Below are positions 1 through 11,945 of a stretch of DNA of 64,000 nucleotides, piece after piece. How positions within the stretch are numbered: the first letter of the stretch is position 1; every line of letters begins with the position of its first letter. The DNA lies in assembly GCA_958510875.1 (NCBI GenBank), contig OY294067.1, positions 250,433,736 to 250,497,735 of the forward strand, written 5' to 3'. This DNA comes from Endomychus coccineus (lineage: Eukaryota; Arthropoda; Insecta; Coleoptera; Endomychidae). Both the position numbers and the translations under genes were made by a program. The notes beneath the pieces are model-generated. The model was not told the DNA's origin, did not search any database, and saw nothing but the letters and a program-made list of their open reading frames with translations.

Positions 1-124
1 AGGTGCCAAGTAACCATCAACATAACTAAATTAGAAATCAAAATGTACCTGTTTGAATACTATTTTTTCAATACCTTGACTACATGAGAGGGAAACTTAT
101 GTTCGAAGAACATCGTGTGAGCCA

Positions 125-780
125 ACGGTGGAATGTTGAGAGAGGAGATAAGCATTCCAATTTTTTTGGAGGTTTGGAGGTTATAGGCATAGGGAAATAT
201 CTCACTAGATAAAGAGTTCCACAACTTCACTGTTCGATAAAAAATGAAGTCTGGTAGGAAGAAGTTCCAGAGGTATCAAGCTTGACAATGAAGAGGTGAC
301 TAGTTTCAACTCGTCTGCTCCGCGCGCCTATCTTGGATATTTCGTCGTGGAACAACAGACGAGATTTCTGATGAGCACCGACCATGGAAATATCTATAGA
401 AAAGGGAGAGATCTCCCACCTTTCTAGGATGTTCTAGAGAGGTCAATGAACTCGTAAGTGTCACATCATCAATTAAACGAATATTTTTCTCTTATGGATA
501 GGATTCAAGAGTTTCAGCGTATGTTTGAGCGCCGAACTGGAAACATGTGAACAGTGCTCCAGGATAGGTCGAATATGTGCTTTGTAGATCATGAGGATCT
601 TCTGTGATGTAAAGGAGCTCTTGGCACGAAATAGAAAATCAGGTTTTTGCGAAGCGGTTTTCGCAATGGACCTCACATGATGGTCCCATAAGAGGAAGCT
701 GTTGGTGGTTATCCCGAGCATGGTTATGGAACTTCATAGGAACAGTTGTACCCAATATCATCATATTAGGGATTATCACC
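125..780 (-). pseudogene. Non-LTR retrotransposon reverse transcriptase, C-terminal fragment (upstream of unit 1)
   Basis: Read on the minus strand, the best open stretch (721 to 473) gives an LGI..NSFLLWDHH segment followed by KAHIRPILEHCSHV. This is the usual end of the reverse-transcriptase domain in jockey/CR1-like non-LTR elements, where a 'YK..IRP.LEYC' motif is typical. Past a stop, lower coordinates still encode the common C-terminal tail (LTSLEHPRKVGDLSLFYRYF, then a FFLPDFIFYRTVKLWNSL-like stretch near 180-260). Stops and frame changes make it non-functional. The same fragment recurs at 28,435-29,085, before the second duplicated unit. No 3' tail or target-site duplication could be defined. 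The family assignment is firm; the exact clade is not. Confidence 0.8.
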
Positions 781-1720
781 AACTGGAGATAAATCTGAAT
801 TCATCAAATTGCTTGTTGGCTTATACATTTCCATCCATACTAGATTACCTAGATATTTGTCATTACTATGTTTCAAGAGTGATAAACTTTCTTGTGGAAT
901 GGTGTGACCTGTATTCAAAATATTTTCGACTAATGCTGATTTCTAATTTAGTTTATTCTGAAGATGGCTTGTTGGTAGCTGAAAGGCTATCAGTACTTTA
1001 ACAGTATTTTAATCGATAAGAGTGATTCTTTCTCATTTGTAGTGTTAAATAGTGTCGCCAGTGTGAACTCTTTTTTAGTTTATTTGGTTTTATCGATTCG
1101 GAAATACTCAAAATGAATGTATCAGCGAAAATTTGGAGAACTATTTGGCGCAGATTTTTTTTCTAGTACTTCGTATAAAGAGGAGGGCAAAAAGAGTATA
1201 TTCAAGGTTTGTCAAGAATATGTGTTGTTTTTGATATAATTATCACTAACTCCTCTATTACGATGAACAAGAAAAGTTGTATTTATTACTGTGAAGTAAT
1301 GTGCAGCAAGCCGACGTTGAATTGTTTGTATAATATTGGAGTTCAATACATGATGGGAATATTCAATGTAAAATAATCGTAGAATGTGTGTTATCTGATC
1401 AATAAGATAATTGACAATTTTGTAATTAAATGTAAATGGCTTCTGTCGGAGGTATACTGTAGATTTTACTGTTTATTTAATATGTATGAAGACTACGAAA
1501 AGTTTGACACGTTGAAGTATTTGGATCAAATGCAGATGCTCAGGCCGGCAGCAAGCTTGACTTCGACCGATACACAGAAAGGTGACAACTCTTTCGGAAT
1601 ATGTTTTCTAGATTGCGGTAAAACCCACTTACATACGGTTCGTTTAAAAAACAAAGACCAAGAATATATGAAGCCAGAAATAGAGGAAGAGTATAACTGT
1701 TTTGAGGGAAATTCAAAACC
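781..1720. other. No recognisable gene; AT-rich spacer
   Basis: Open frames here (for example 702-1001 and 1386-1733) show no domain and have low-complexity AT-driven composition. The end of the second frame runs into the mariner relic that follows. I see no RNA gene or clear repeat boundary. Confidence 0.5.
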
Positions 1721-2510
1721 AACTCAATCTTAATTTACGTAAAATGCAATCAATCTCAAGTATTCCAAGTCCTAGTGTTTTGCAAATTTTAGAAAAAAAT
1801 AAATTTAAACCGTATAAAGTAAGGAAAGTTCACAAGTTACTACCAAATGACCAACTATTTAGGGTCGACTTTTGCTAAAGGTATTTGAGAAAATGTGCTG
1901 GAAACCAAAACTTAACGCATCATGAAGCATGAAGCGTGCATCAGCAGCGCTGGTATTTGTAATAGATTTAATTCTCACAATTGAACCTTGGAGAATTCAC
2001 ATACTACAGTGGAGATACAAAATCAAGGCCGATACAGTTTTAATGTTTATGTCGGTATTTTCAGAGGAAGGTTTATCGGTCTCTATATCTTTAAGCCTTA
2101 CATCAGCGCGATATCTGAAATTATTACGGGAATTTATTGAACGACGTAGAGATGGTTTTCCATTACTGCAAATTGATAATGTATACTTTCAACAAGACAG
2201 GGTACCATGTGTTAACACACGTATTGTAACGACGTTTTTCAACCAACTATTTGGGAACAATTGACTTTGGAACCGAAGCTTTGTTCATTGGCCGGCAAGA
2301 TCCCCCGATCTTACGTCCTTAGATGTTTACGTCTGGGGAAGAATTAAGGACCTCACATATAAACGGCATCTCGATTCGCGAAACGCGTTGGAAGCAGCAG
2401 TGCGACATGCCTTTGAATCAATAACTGCGGTAGAATTAATTCATGCTGTTAATAATGTCAGCAAGCAAAGTCGTTTATGCTTCGATTTGAACACATGTAA
2501 ATTATTTTAA
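1721..2510 (+). pseudogene. Tc1/mariner-superfamily transposase relic
   Basis: Three plus-strand pieces are collinear with an IS630-Tc1-mariner transposase. The first, at 1,744-1,870, carries a helix-turn-helix-like segment containing SVLQILEKNKFKPYKVRKVH. The second, at 1,929-2,264, ends with the second catalytic region (VYFQQDRVP). The third, from 2,265, reads HWPARSPDLTSLDVYVWG, the signature around the third catalytic acid, then a C-terminal tail to the stop near 2,510. A stop at 1,874-1,876, loss of frame before 1,929, loss of a recognisable first catalytic block and a TGA at 2,262-2,264 show that it is dead. No terminal inverted repeats were found. It differs from the element at 15,157-16,585. 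Confidence 0.8.
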
Positions 2511-3034
2511 TAATTTAGTCTTAAGGTTATAGTGTTTTCCCTTATTATTTTGTATTGTTTAATTTAATCTTAAGTTTTCTAGTTTTGTTTAAGTTTGTTC
2601 TAAATTCATCCGTCCACCAATGAATCACTGAAGAATGAGCAATAATTACTGTATATAAGGTTATTTCGTTTTATTTCTCAAGCATGGCACACCAGATTCA
2701 CAAAATTCATCTATAGTATTTCAAAAACAGCAATAAAATAAAAGTTTTAAAAGAAAAGTAGCAAGTATGATACATATTTGGGAAGAGAATTATATTCCAA
2801 AACAAATATGCACAAATATATAGGCTGGTCCAAAAGAAAAGAGAAGAGCCTATGCCATAGATTCAAGGAAAATGTTTTCATGAAAAAATTGGATATACCA
2901 TTGGATTCCTTTCGCAGAAGTGAGACGATTTTTACAGAAACAAAAAATATTCATAATTAAATAAGTTACGGGGATGAGTAAGAAATGCACAAAATTGAAA
3001 ACGACAGTGTATCTTTTGAACAGTTCAAGATATC
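2511..3034. other. Spacer before duplicated unit 1
   Basis: AT-rich sequence without a recognised gene. The small frame at 2,778-2,960 has no domain. Similarity to unit 2 starts at about 3,035, next to the shared string ATATGCGGTT. Confidence 0.4.
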
Positions 3035-3545
3035 GATATGCGGTTATCGATATTCACTTTCTCACAAAACATACCTAACCTACATGGTTAGTTTTTTTCT
3101 AGCTCCTCTGGGAATAGGCGTTTCCTATCAAAATTGTCCGTTCCGGACCACTCTGTATATGTGAAAATCATGCATTGATTTGAAGATTTTGATGATCGGT
3201 TGTTTTGAATGTTTGTTCTAATGAATAATAGGTATAGGATCAGTTTTATATTAATAATCGATCAAGTATACTCTCTAAAAGCAATTTGTAACCTTATGGA
3301 ACCTTCTGAAAAATACATCCTTTCCGTCATTTAATACCAAAATTTATTTTTTTTCGGTACTACTAAATTTAGATACTACTCTTCACATATTCCTTAAACA
3401 CCACAGTTTAAAATCACAAATAATTTGTATTGTTTGATAAAAAGAAATTGTTGTATGTTTGTAACATAGTTACATCAAATAGATATTTCTATGTAAAGAC
3501 CATAGATACCAGCTCCATCTGACAGCAATGGCCGACCTTGATCCA

Positions 3546-3553
3546 TGACGTCA
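3546..3553. promoter_or_regulatory. Palindromic TGACGTCA (CRE-like) site conserved in both units
   Basis: The octamer TGACGTCA, the consensus for CREB/ATF bZIP proteins, sits in a well-conserved block and is unchanged at 34,019-34,026 in unit 2. There is no adjacent gene start, so a regulatory role is conjecture. It could simply be part of an old repeat. Confidence 0.25.
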
Positions 3554-5705
3554 TATCACTGTTCCAGAAAACAGACCATATATTCGCCTACAGAAGAGTT
3601 TTATTAGAGAGTAGCGTGCATAGTATATATAGGCTCATACTGTTGTCTTGGATTGTGACAATTTTCGAATCGATTTTTCTCGCAAAAATCCCAAATTTTT
3701 AGATTTAAATGAAAAATTGAGAAAAAATAGCTTACAAAGAAGTTGGGGTTTCTTTACCCTATGGCCGTCTCTAGTTCTAAACGTTTCTGATATAAATTAA
3801 TATTTTGTTTTAGCGATCCTCAGAGGAATGAATTACTGATATACCGTAAAAAAATTATTTTCTTCTTTATTTTAATACCTTGTATATTTTCAGAGAATTG
3901 GATCCTAAATCAATTTGTCTCTACAATGTTGCAGCGCAAATGCTATTTTAATTTTCGCTTAAAATTTCAAAGAATAAACCAATCAAAAACTCCAGATTGA
4001 ATCATCTCCATTTTTCCTTAAATTTATGTTCAAATGCATTTCTGGCACAATTTCGCCAACAGAGTAGCCCTTTCATGGTTGCAGAATATTTACTCGATGA
4101 ATTAGTGATGATCTTTACACATGATTCTACAGAGGTACTAAAAACGTGCCCGTCACCCGGAGTAATGTAGACTCTAGATTCATCCAGATATCTCCGAAGT
4201 TAATTCTCGATGATTCCAGATCGCCCAAATTGATCGTCCTGTTGTAGTTTTTGAGAATGTATAGATAGAAGCAAACACCTAAAACTGTTCCAGTTTCTCT
4301 TCCTCGGTTGGGTAATAGTGTTTAAAATAATTTTGATTCAATGATAATGAAGAAGTTTATTCAATTTCAACACTAGCACAATCAAAATAATAATCAAAGC
4401 TTTTTTGTTCCTTATATCAAATCGATGAAGTTTTTAATGAACTGAGTATGTATCTATCTGAGAACGTAGGTTGTGAAACTGACAAATCTTTTCAAATATT
4501 AAGTGTAGGAAACAAGTATTTACTAGGTGAGCATGTATTTTAGTAATCTGTCGAGTCTCCCTCACATGTTGAAATTACGTAAGAGGTACTTATTGCAAAT
4601 AAAGTTTCATTTAGCACATAATAAATTCCACGATTAAACAATTAGGTGCATTATTCTGCTCAAAAAAGATAAGATGTAATTTGTGATAAATTGATGAGAT
4701 ATCTTGTTGAAGAGTTCTTCTTTTGTGATTAGTGGTTTCTTGATCACATTCTACTTCTGAAAACTGTTATAAAAGAATACACAGTTTTGAATATCTGCAA
4801 CAAAAACATGATATGCTAATTATACTAGACGTTTCTTACATTCAATTTACAATAATTGTACCTACAACTATTACATTGATTACATGCATTATTAAATTCA
4901 CTCATTCCAAATTGAATCCCAAAATTGACTGGTTCAAATGACAACACTGCAGTTGCATCCGGAGCATAATGAAATCGCATCCACGAGGCAAAGATTATTA
5001 ATATGATGAAATTTAATTTCTTGACATTGTTGCCGGACCTTGTTTCTTGGAAGATTATATGTATTATCTATATTATCTCGAAGGCAATTCTAGGTTATCA
5101 GGTTGTTTGTAAGTTAATTTTTGGATGCAATAACATCAACTGAATACATAAGTGAACATAGTTTTCAAATATCTTAGCCGTTGGTGTTGTAAACATTGAT
5201 TTAGATGAGTATTATAAAGATGTCAGGAAAATTTTAAAATAAAAAATCTCGGCGGAGCCGAATGTACCCGCAAATAACGTGATTATCAAGTAATAGATAC
5301 CCTTGATTATTTTGTTGGTAACTTTAATATTGATTGACGATAGACGTTATTAACGTCAAGAATAATTGTGAATGTACTATTGTGATGCTAAATATTGAAG
5401 AAATATTTGGTAAATATTATTTCATTGGCTTAATGAATATTTTCAGAAAAGATTTTCAACTCATTTGATGGTGATATAAGAAGTGATTCTGAGTCGGAAT
5501 ATTGTAATAATTGCTCGAAAATTCGATTTTTGTGAAGGGAAAGCTATTCCGAAACTCGGAAGATCAGTCAGATTGATTAGGTTGTATTTTAACACGGCCA
5601 TTTTTCCATCCAATTCCCAGGTTTTTGAAACAAACGTAATACACTGATCAGATCAGCCTAGGGAATAAAATTACTTTGGATATATGGAAAGTTATAGATA
5701 CTTAC
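3554..5705. other. Non-coding segment downstream of the odorant receptor
   Basis: The segment is shared with unit 2 (34,030-36,410) and contains no convincing exon. The short last coding exon of the receptor must lie here or further downstream. Weak minus-strand candidates are an AG at the 4,460 region leading to seven codons and a stop, and an AG at about 5,492 leading to ten codons. Neither resembles the usual C-terminal SYSYFTLL-type motif well enough to annotate. Confidence 0.4.
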
Positions 5706-8700
5706 TTTCAAAAGTACATCCAAATTAACATCACCAAACGCACCCACTTTCAGAGCTAATGTTTTCTGGGAACGCATCATCATTAGTAACAGCAGTTTTC
5801 TGGATTTGGTCTCTAAATTGTACCAATTGGTTTCATAAATAGTATTGCTCAGATTAGAATACTGCAATAGGAATTACATATTATAATTTCGAAAAGAGTA
5901 ATACAGCTCAATTATGTAGTAATGGTGTCAACAATCACCCTTATCCACTAAAAATACTGTTTAATATTTTAAGAAAAAGATCACTTTGGTATAGGTCTAA
6001 CTGATTTTTGAGACCATAATCTTAAAATCAGTTTCAAACGACGAACTGAACCTTACCATCTTATATTCAATGCTAAAGACAAAATCAATGAATTTAGTAA
6101 ACCTTGAGTTTATAAGCTAATTTGCCAAGAGTTTGATAACTTTTCTATAGCTTGTCGTAATTTTAAACTTCGACACTAAGAACATGTTCATTCTTTTAGA
6201 CTTAAGCATACAGAAGCCTTGCAAACCATTTTCTACAAAATGTCATTCCCTTTCCGAATTTACATAGCCTAAGCATTTTACGTAATCAAATCAAAGGTTT
6301 CGAAATAAATACATTAGAATCAATAGAAGTTCATAAAGATGCCAAAAACTCCTATAACAATATCTTAAATCATCAGTTAGAACCATACCAAAGTGATCTT
6401 TTCCTTTGTCTTTCAAAGCACACTAACTTAGAACAATTCTTAGAATTTTAAATGATTATCGTATTGCATGATTCACTCTGTTTCACGGAATCTACCTGTT
6501 TCGGAATTTCCGATGAACCGTTGTAATTGTAATCTTATTAACTCTATAGTAAACAATGGAAGAGTTCACACTGTGCAAAAAATATAACACTATGAATAAG
6601 AAATGATCCTCAGTACTTCAAGAGTATTTTTTAGTGAATAAGAGTGATTATTTCTCATTTATAACACTATTGTACTTTAGTTTCTATTTATACTTGAACT
6701 GTTTATTGTTTACTTCATAATTTTATATCTGTTTGATAATGGCTCTTTGGCTATGAAACTATAGTAACGTTTTCATGTTATTATTAAAAGTGGTATAAAA
6801 ACAAGGTAATGAGTTGATGAAATTCAATTAAATTCATCAAATGAACATTTGAAAACTTACCTCTTCAGTGAGAATTTGAGCAAACAAATATGTTAGAAAT
6901 AACTGAGAAGTGTAGTAAGCGAATATTAGAATCCATAACATAGAAAAGTAATCAATATCATCACGATTCTGAAAAAAATTGAAAATTATGAACTCAGTTT
7001 AAATCTGATAATTATATTTACCATTAGAAAGTATATTATTGCAGCTAATTGACTCGAACGTAACAGAAAGTCAAATAAAAATACAGTTGCAGTGTGTTCT
7101 TGAAAGTCCACTAATTCTCTAGAAGTATAATAAGATTGCAAGATCAAATTTAGTCAATTCTTCAACATTGCTAGTTGGAGCACACTATTTTCCAGTCAAA
7201 TTATACTTTATTTTGTGATTTTGGGGAGTGTCGTTCTCAAAAACAGCTGGATGTTTGAAATGTGACTTCCTCGTTGGGGAGTGGAGAATGAACGTTTTTG
7301 ATGATGAACCTTTCATTCCAGATTAACACATATGTTAATCGTAATAAGCGTACTTCTTACTTGTTCTGATTTAGAAAAGAATATAATATTTATTTAGTTC
7401 AGTTACAAAAAAAATTACTTTTCTAAGGTGTGGAATACGTCAAGGGATAATATAAACGAACGAGAATATTATTATTTAAGATTATTTCTCATGAAAAATT
7501 CAAATATTGATGATTAAAATCAGTGTATATGAACAATACAGTACAAGTGTATGGAGGGTTAAAAGACTTACTCAAAATTGATTATGTTTTTATATATTTA
7601 TTAGTCATGGTAGTATTCATCTACTGTGTAATATGTTCTTTGGCTTTACAAGCTTCTTAATTCACTTTTTAGGTGTATGATTCGTCCTCTTTTGAGCTAG
7701 CTTGTGAATCAAATATATTATACTCAACATTTTCCTGCAACTATGTGTGATTGAAAATTCTCATTTCTATATAAAATACACAAGAGCAGACCCAATATTG
7801 ATCCTCCTGTCACATATTGTAATGTATTTGTTATTTATGAAATTAACAAGCAGTTGAGTGTCCAAGTATTCATTCACATCAAAACTGGAAAGAATCTTTT
7901 CTTTTATCAAGAGATTTTGTTCAACTGTATGTGATTCTTCGGAAATTCTCTTCTCCAGTCTCCGAAACATTCCAACCGTCACGGAAAATGAGTTATTTTC
8001 TCACTTTTTTATGTTTCTTCCGGAATCGGTCTTCTTGGCAACGAATCCATCAACCAACCCTTAGCTGACGAGCTCAACGATTCCTCCCGCAGAGCGCCTA
8101 CCAGCATCCGAATCACACTGCTTCAGTTAACTCATACCCATTGCAAAGTGCAGTGCAACAATACAGTTGAGCAGTATGAGTATAAGAACAGCTGTAGCCT
8201 ACTAGATGTAAAATTTGTCACGTGCCTAACTCAAGCTTACTCTTCTACTCGTATTTAAAATTTGTTCGGCTTTGATACAATACGATCTTGTAGAAACACA
8301 AGAGTGCACGATGCTATTTGTAGAGGGAACGGTTGTGTGAATGCCAAAGTGGAGCAGTAGATCTATTTCCTTTGATCGAACTGACCAAACATCTCGAAAA
8401 TCATTTGTAGAGGAAGGTTTAGAAGATATGGTGTAAATATCACCGTGCAATCGTAGGCCTGCACCGAAAACCACTTTCCCAGGGTTAACTCGACAGTCCT
8501 GTTGTATTTTGGTTCGTAATCCAAAAAGAACCGCTGGAGTTGGTCAGTCCTGGGCTCTTGAACCTCGATTGAACGACTCGTCAAAGATGCCCTAATTGTT
8601 CGATACCAACGTTCCACCAATCCGTTGCATTGCGTGGATATGAGCAAGCTTGGAGTCTAAGAATAGAGAGACGTCGATGAATGATGCGATGGCCAGTCTA

Positions 8701-9612
8701 CAAACGTTTGCTACACGGAATTTGTTCGGAAACTGCCTCGAAAGTCCAAAAGTGATTGAGATTATTTAATGATGATTGAAATTTATATTATATTTATAAT
8801 CGTTCATTGGAAGTTACTCACCTCAACAGTTCTTGGTGTCTTTTTATGCAACTACGAATTTTTCTTACGGTACTTTGTTCACTATATTCTTCAGAGATGA
8901 TAGTTGCGTCTGCATTAGGGCAGATGTGCTTCAGAGAATGACGTAAGCTTCTTATTTCAGAAATAAAATGTATTATGGGTGCAAGTATGACATTATCAGT
9001 AGCTATGAGTGTGAAAACTGTGCACGTAGTAATCATAACTTGATAGATAAAAGCCAATATGTACTGTTTTGGAACGTCAAAAGGTACAACACTCCTCAAC
9101 ATCAGTTTCCTTTCACAGTCATTAAAATATCTTATACATTTACCATGACCGGTGAAGAATAATATAGCACCAATGATAATAATGACTAGGATACCTATAA
9201 CAACAGTAGAGTAGGATCGTACAACGAGAAGCATATTCTTTTTCATCTTATCACTCATTACAATAATTTCGAGATCGGTGGTAGAGTTTAGAATAGATTC
9301 ATCCAGGAATACATTCTTGAGATATGTAAGAAACCTCTTTCTCCTACATAATATTGATTTGATGACTATCAATAAGCAGGTTATGAATGCAGCTATATAT
9401 ACGAACATTACATTCCAATCTATGTTTCCGTTCGTGGCTGTTACAATCAGAAAATAAAACACGCTAATTGTTTCACATACAGTTGCTAACAAAACTATTT
9501 GGCTATAGATCTTGAATAAATATTGTGACATGGATTTCCATTCCGTAACATCCCATAATCCACTTAATAAAAATATCTGTTGAAATAATTCGAATAACTT
9601 GGAGTTCGCCAT
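5706..9612 (-). CDS. Odorant receptor (7tm_6 family), four exons identified, last exon missing
   Basis: A seven-transmembrane, ligand-gated-channel-type insect odorant receptor expected in the dendrite membrane of olfactory neurons with Orco. Minus-strand exons: 9612-8822 (263 codons plus two bases, starting MANSKLFELF), 7118-7022, 6968-6861 and 5861-5706. All introns obey GT-AG (donors GTGAGT, GTAAAT, GTAAGT, GTAAGT) and the frame is kept: AG plus A makes the Arg codon across intron 1, and the others are phase 0. Exon 1 has several hydrophobic segments. Exon 4 carries the family's C-terminal signature (YETNWYNLETKSRKLLLLMM, followed by RSQKTLAL). The 384 codons fall just short of the usual 390-420, so a last exon of about 10-25 residues is expected but was not identified. 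Intron 1 holds a gypsy integrase relic and intron 3 a MITE-like repeat. A truncated paralogue lies at 37,329-38,119. Confidence 0.9.
5976..6406. mobile_element. MITE-like element in intron 3 of the odorant receptor
   Basis: The sequence AAAGATCACTTTGGTATAGG near 5,977 is repeated as its reverse complement near 6,370-6,403, with about 35-bp imperfect arms around some 360 bp of AT-rich sequence without a frame. This is the build of a non-autonomous DNA element. The unit 2 counterpart has been deleted together with the exons, so insertion timing cannot be read. Confidence 0.55.
7119..8259. other. Odorant-receptor intron 1, distal part
   Basis: Non-coding intron sequence. Similarity to unit 2 resumes only at about 8,015 (36,585 in unit 2). 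Frames at 7,767-7,982 and 7,858-8,064 overlap on opposite strands and have no recognised domain. Confidence 0.5.
8260..8690 (-). pseudogene. Ty3/gypsy-type integrase relic in odorant-receptor intron 1
   Basis: Minus-strand reading gives NGLVERWYRTIRASLTSR, the conserved segment around the catalytic glutamate of LTR-retrotransposon integrases, followed by LQRFFLDYEPKYNRT, matching the usual LQRFLLDYR.TPH stretch. Only this part of the polyprotein remains and no LTRs are visible. The same relic, with different damage, is at 36,715-37,130 in unit 2, so the insertion predates the duplication. It has the same orientation as the receptor gene. Confidence 0.7.
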
Positions 9613-9745
9613 TGCACCAGGTTAGTTAGAGATACCTACAAAAAAAAAATAACTGTTAGGAGTCTGAAGGAACTCATATCGAAGTTTTTTCCCAATAGAC
9701 AATAGTTATATCGTGCTGAAACCGTTTTTGGGACTGCTCGTATCA
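9613..9745 (-). promoter_or_regulatory. Conserved 5' flank of the odorant receptor
   Basis: About 130 bp immediately upstream of the receptor start is similar to 38,120-38,252 upstream of the paralogue. Shared strings include GAAACCGTTTTTGGGACTG (9,718-9,736, plus-strand orientation). Similarity stops abruptly soon after. This is the likely 5' UTR and core promoter. No certain TATA box could be assigned. Confidence 0.4.
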
Positions 9746-11388
9746 GGTTTCTGCGCCATCATCGACTTTGTATTGTTCTGTGTTGATACAACAACTACAC
9801 AAGTGGTAACGGTTTCCTGATACTTTTAGATATATTAATTGTTTACGTACTACTATAGCTCTGTGAGTTTCATTTTCATATATTGAATTATGTATGTTAT
9901 ATAAATTTAGAATTATATCAAGGGAAAACCGAAAAAAAGAGACAAATAGTATTACAGAGCAATGATGTACTGTAAAATAACCTGATTGTAAAATTAACTG
10001 ATGGTTAATGCATAATTTTCGGCTAATATTACAGTTTGACAAGGTGTTGTTTATCAATCCATTCATTCAAAATTTGTAAGAAACCATAGAAATTATTCAA
10101 AATTCAAAGAAATTCAAAAAAGAGCATTTTATTCGTAACAAGCTTCAAATTTGTATGCTATTCATCATCATATCACTAATAATTCGAGCTCCACAGCTTC
10201 AGCTTCATCACCAAAAGTCTAATCTTCTTGAATTTGTTCATCTCTAATGAAATTTTCATCTATCGTCTATGGCTATGTTATGAAGTTTCACATCATGCTC
10301 TGATGACAATTAAACCAAGTTGTTTTAATTTTGCAAGGTACATCTGTGTGAATTTTTCTTCAGTATGCGCAAACAATGTTCAATTATACAAAGGTTCTTT
10401 ATCATTTGAACATTATAATTTCGTTTTATTCTGGTTATCTAGATATTCCCCAGTGGAGAATTCCTAAGGACTCAATATGTGATAAAAATCTCCATTATTA
10501 TCTCATTTTGGGAAGTTTTCTTGAATGAACAAAACGAACACACCAAATAACCTCAAATTACCATTGTCTTACAGACTTACTGCTTGCAAGTGATGAAATA
10601 CCTAATGCGCAGCACAGTGCAAACAGTTTCTACTTTCTCTCGTGTACTGAAATGACTGTACACATGAATGATTCCAAGTTTGGTTGGAACCACTGTATAA
10701 TATACCGTGGTTGGAACAGCATAAGCATCGTCCGATGAACGGTTTACGTTTGGGTTGTTCATGTATTTTATCTATTGCACATGAACCGGACCGTCCAGAG
10801 CACAATATTTCTCGACTGTGTGTAAAATACAACTTTTTAATGTTGTAACTAAAAGTTGACACATAGGAAGGTACGCATAAATGAAATTGGAATGAATACG
10901 AATTCTTGTATGTAGTTTTGGAATTAGATATATGTTACATTTTAAATTCAACATACCCACCCAATTAAACTGAATAATAACGACATTAAAAAATTGGAAA
11001 TAAAAATCCACAACATCAAAAAAGTAATAAAAGAAACTGGAAACTCAATACAATAGCACGAGCAAATTAACTTATTTGAAACATTATTTTCTTGCCTTTC
11101 AACCATAATCTTTAATTAACTCGTCGAAAGGAAGGAATCCATAAAATCCCTCTCTATGGACATAATAATTGATGAATTTCTAACTTTTCCTTGTGCCATA
11201 GGTACTCAATCTTAGAATGGTTTATATGAATTCTTGAATAACTAAACCATAGCCAACTCATTTGAGAAAATTCAACTTGAGGCACCTTTTCTTCTAATTT
11301 TCTCGAGGTCACTGGATTATATATGAAAAAGTGCCCGAGAATGTGAAAGTTATTTTCAACTAACTTCACAAACAACCACAATATTCAT
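9746..11388. other. Unit 1-specific spacer without recognised genes
   Basis: The stretch has no clear counterpart in unit 2, where only about 1 kb separates the same flanks. The frames at 9,743-10,066, 10,228-10,467 and the two overlapping minus frames at 10,577-10,862 show no domain that I recognise. Confidence 0.4.
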
Positions 11389-11945
11389 ATGTGTCTAAAA
11401 ATCGTGAAAATCGTGTTCAGTAAAACGTGCCAAGGTGGTTCTAAAAGCTGTACAAATAGTAAATGGTTGGTTCCCAATAGTGAAAGACAAAGCTGCGCTG
11501 TACGTCTTTTTTATAAACTGATATCAAAACGAGGCGACAATATTACCTCACCACGACTGTTCTTAAAACCAAATCGACACTGGAAAAATGAAACTGACAA
11601 CTGGAACGATAATGTACCTATTGGGAGGAATACATACAATAAATGGATGTACTAAATTTGCTGCTGAGGCAATTGGCCTTTGTAAAGGACAAAAAGATAA
11701 CAAATCACTCGAATAGATCCAACTGCTGTTAGCGTATTAGCAAAAAGTGGTGTAGAAGAACAACAATTGCTGAAAATTACTGGTCATAGCAATCAAAATT
11801 CTATAAAACCATACTTAAATCTTGATCAAGATCATAAATATTATGCGTGGTAATAGATCTTCTATAGTAGAGAACAGCAACGAATCTGATGTTAAGTTGA
11901 ATTTTAATAATTGTACTTTCACTAACTGTACTTTTAATAAATAAA
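11389..11945 (+). pseudogene. Crypton-like tyrosine recombinase, C-terminal relic
   Basis: The plus strand encodes a broken tyrosine recombinase. An N-proximal piece (11,389-11,650) includes KWLVPNSERQSCAVRLFYKL and VPIGRNTYNKW. After frame shifts come CTKFAAEAIGLCKG (11,650-11,690), NHSNRS (about 11,705-11,720, the HxxR box) and TAVSVLAKSGVEEQQLLKIT, followed by GHSNQNSIKPYL (11,730-11,820), with the second histidine and the candidate catalytic tyrosine. The tail ends in FNNCTFTNCTF, a pattern I associate with Crypton-type recombinases. At least two frame changes and an internal stop inactivate it. It has no counterpart in unit 2 and belongs to a different subfamily from the recombinase gene at 57-63 kb. 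Confidence 0.75.

Noticed and set aside
5389..5537. Possible short two-exon peptide MLNIEEIF plus an acidic Ser/Asp stretch, reminiscent of DNA-transposon N-termini
   Set aside because: Unit 2 has a stop in the same frame and no acceptor AG. No downstream transposase exists.
8260..8474. Minus-strand frame 8,226-8,474 as a separate gene
   Set aside because: It overlaps the integrase relic in another frame and has no domain of its own.
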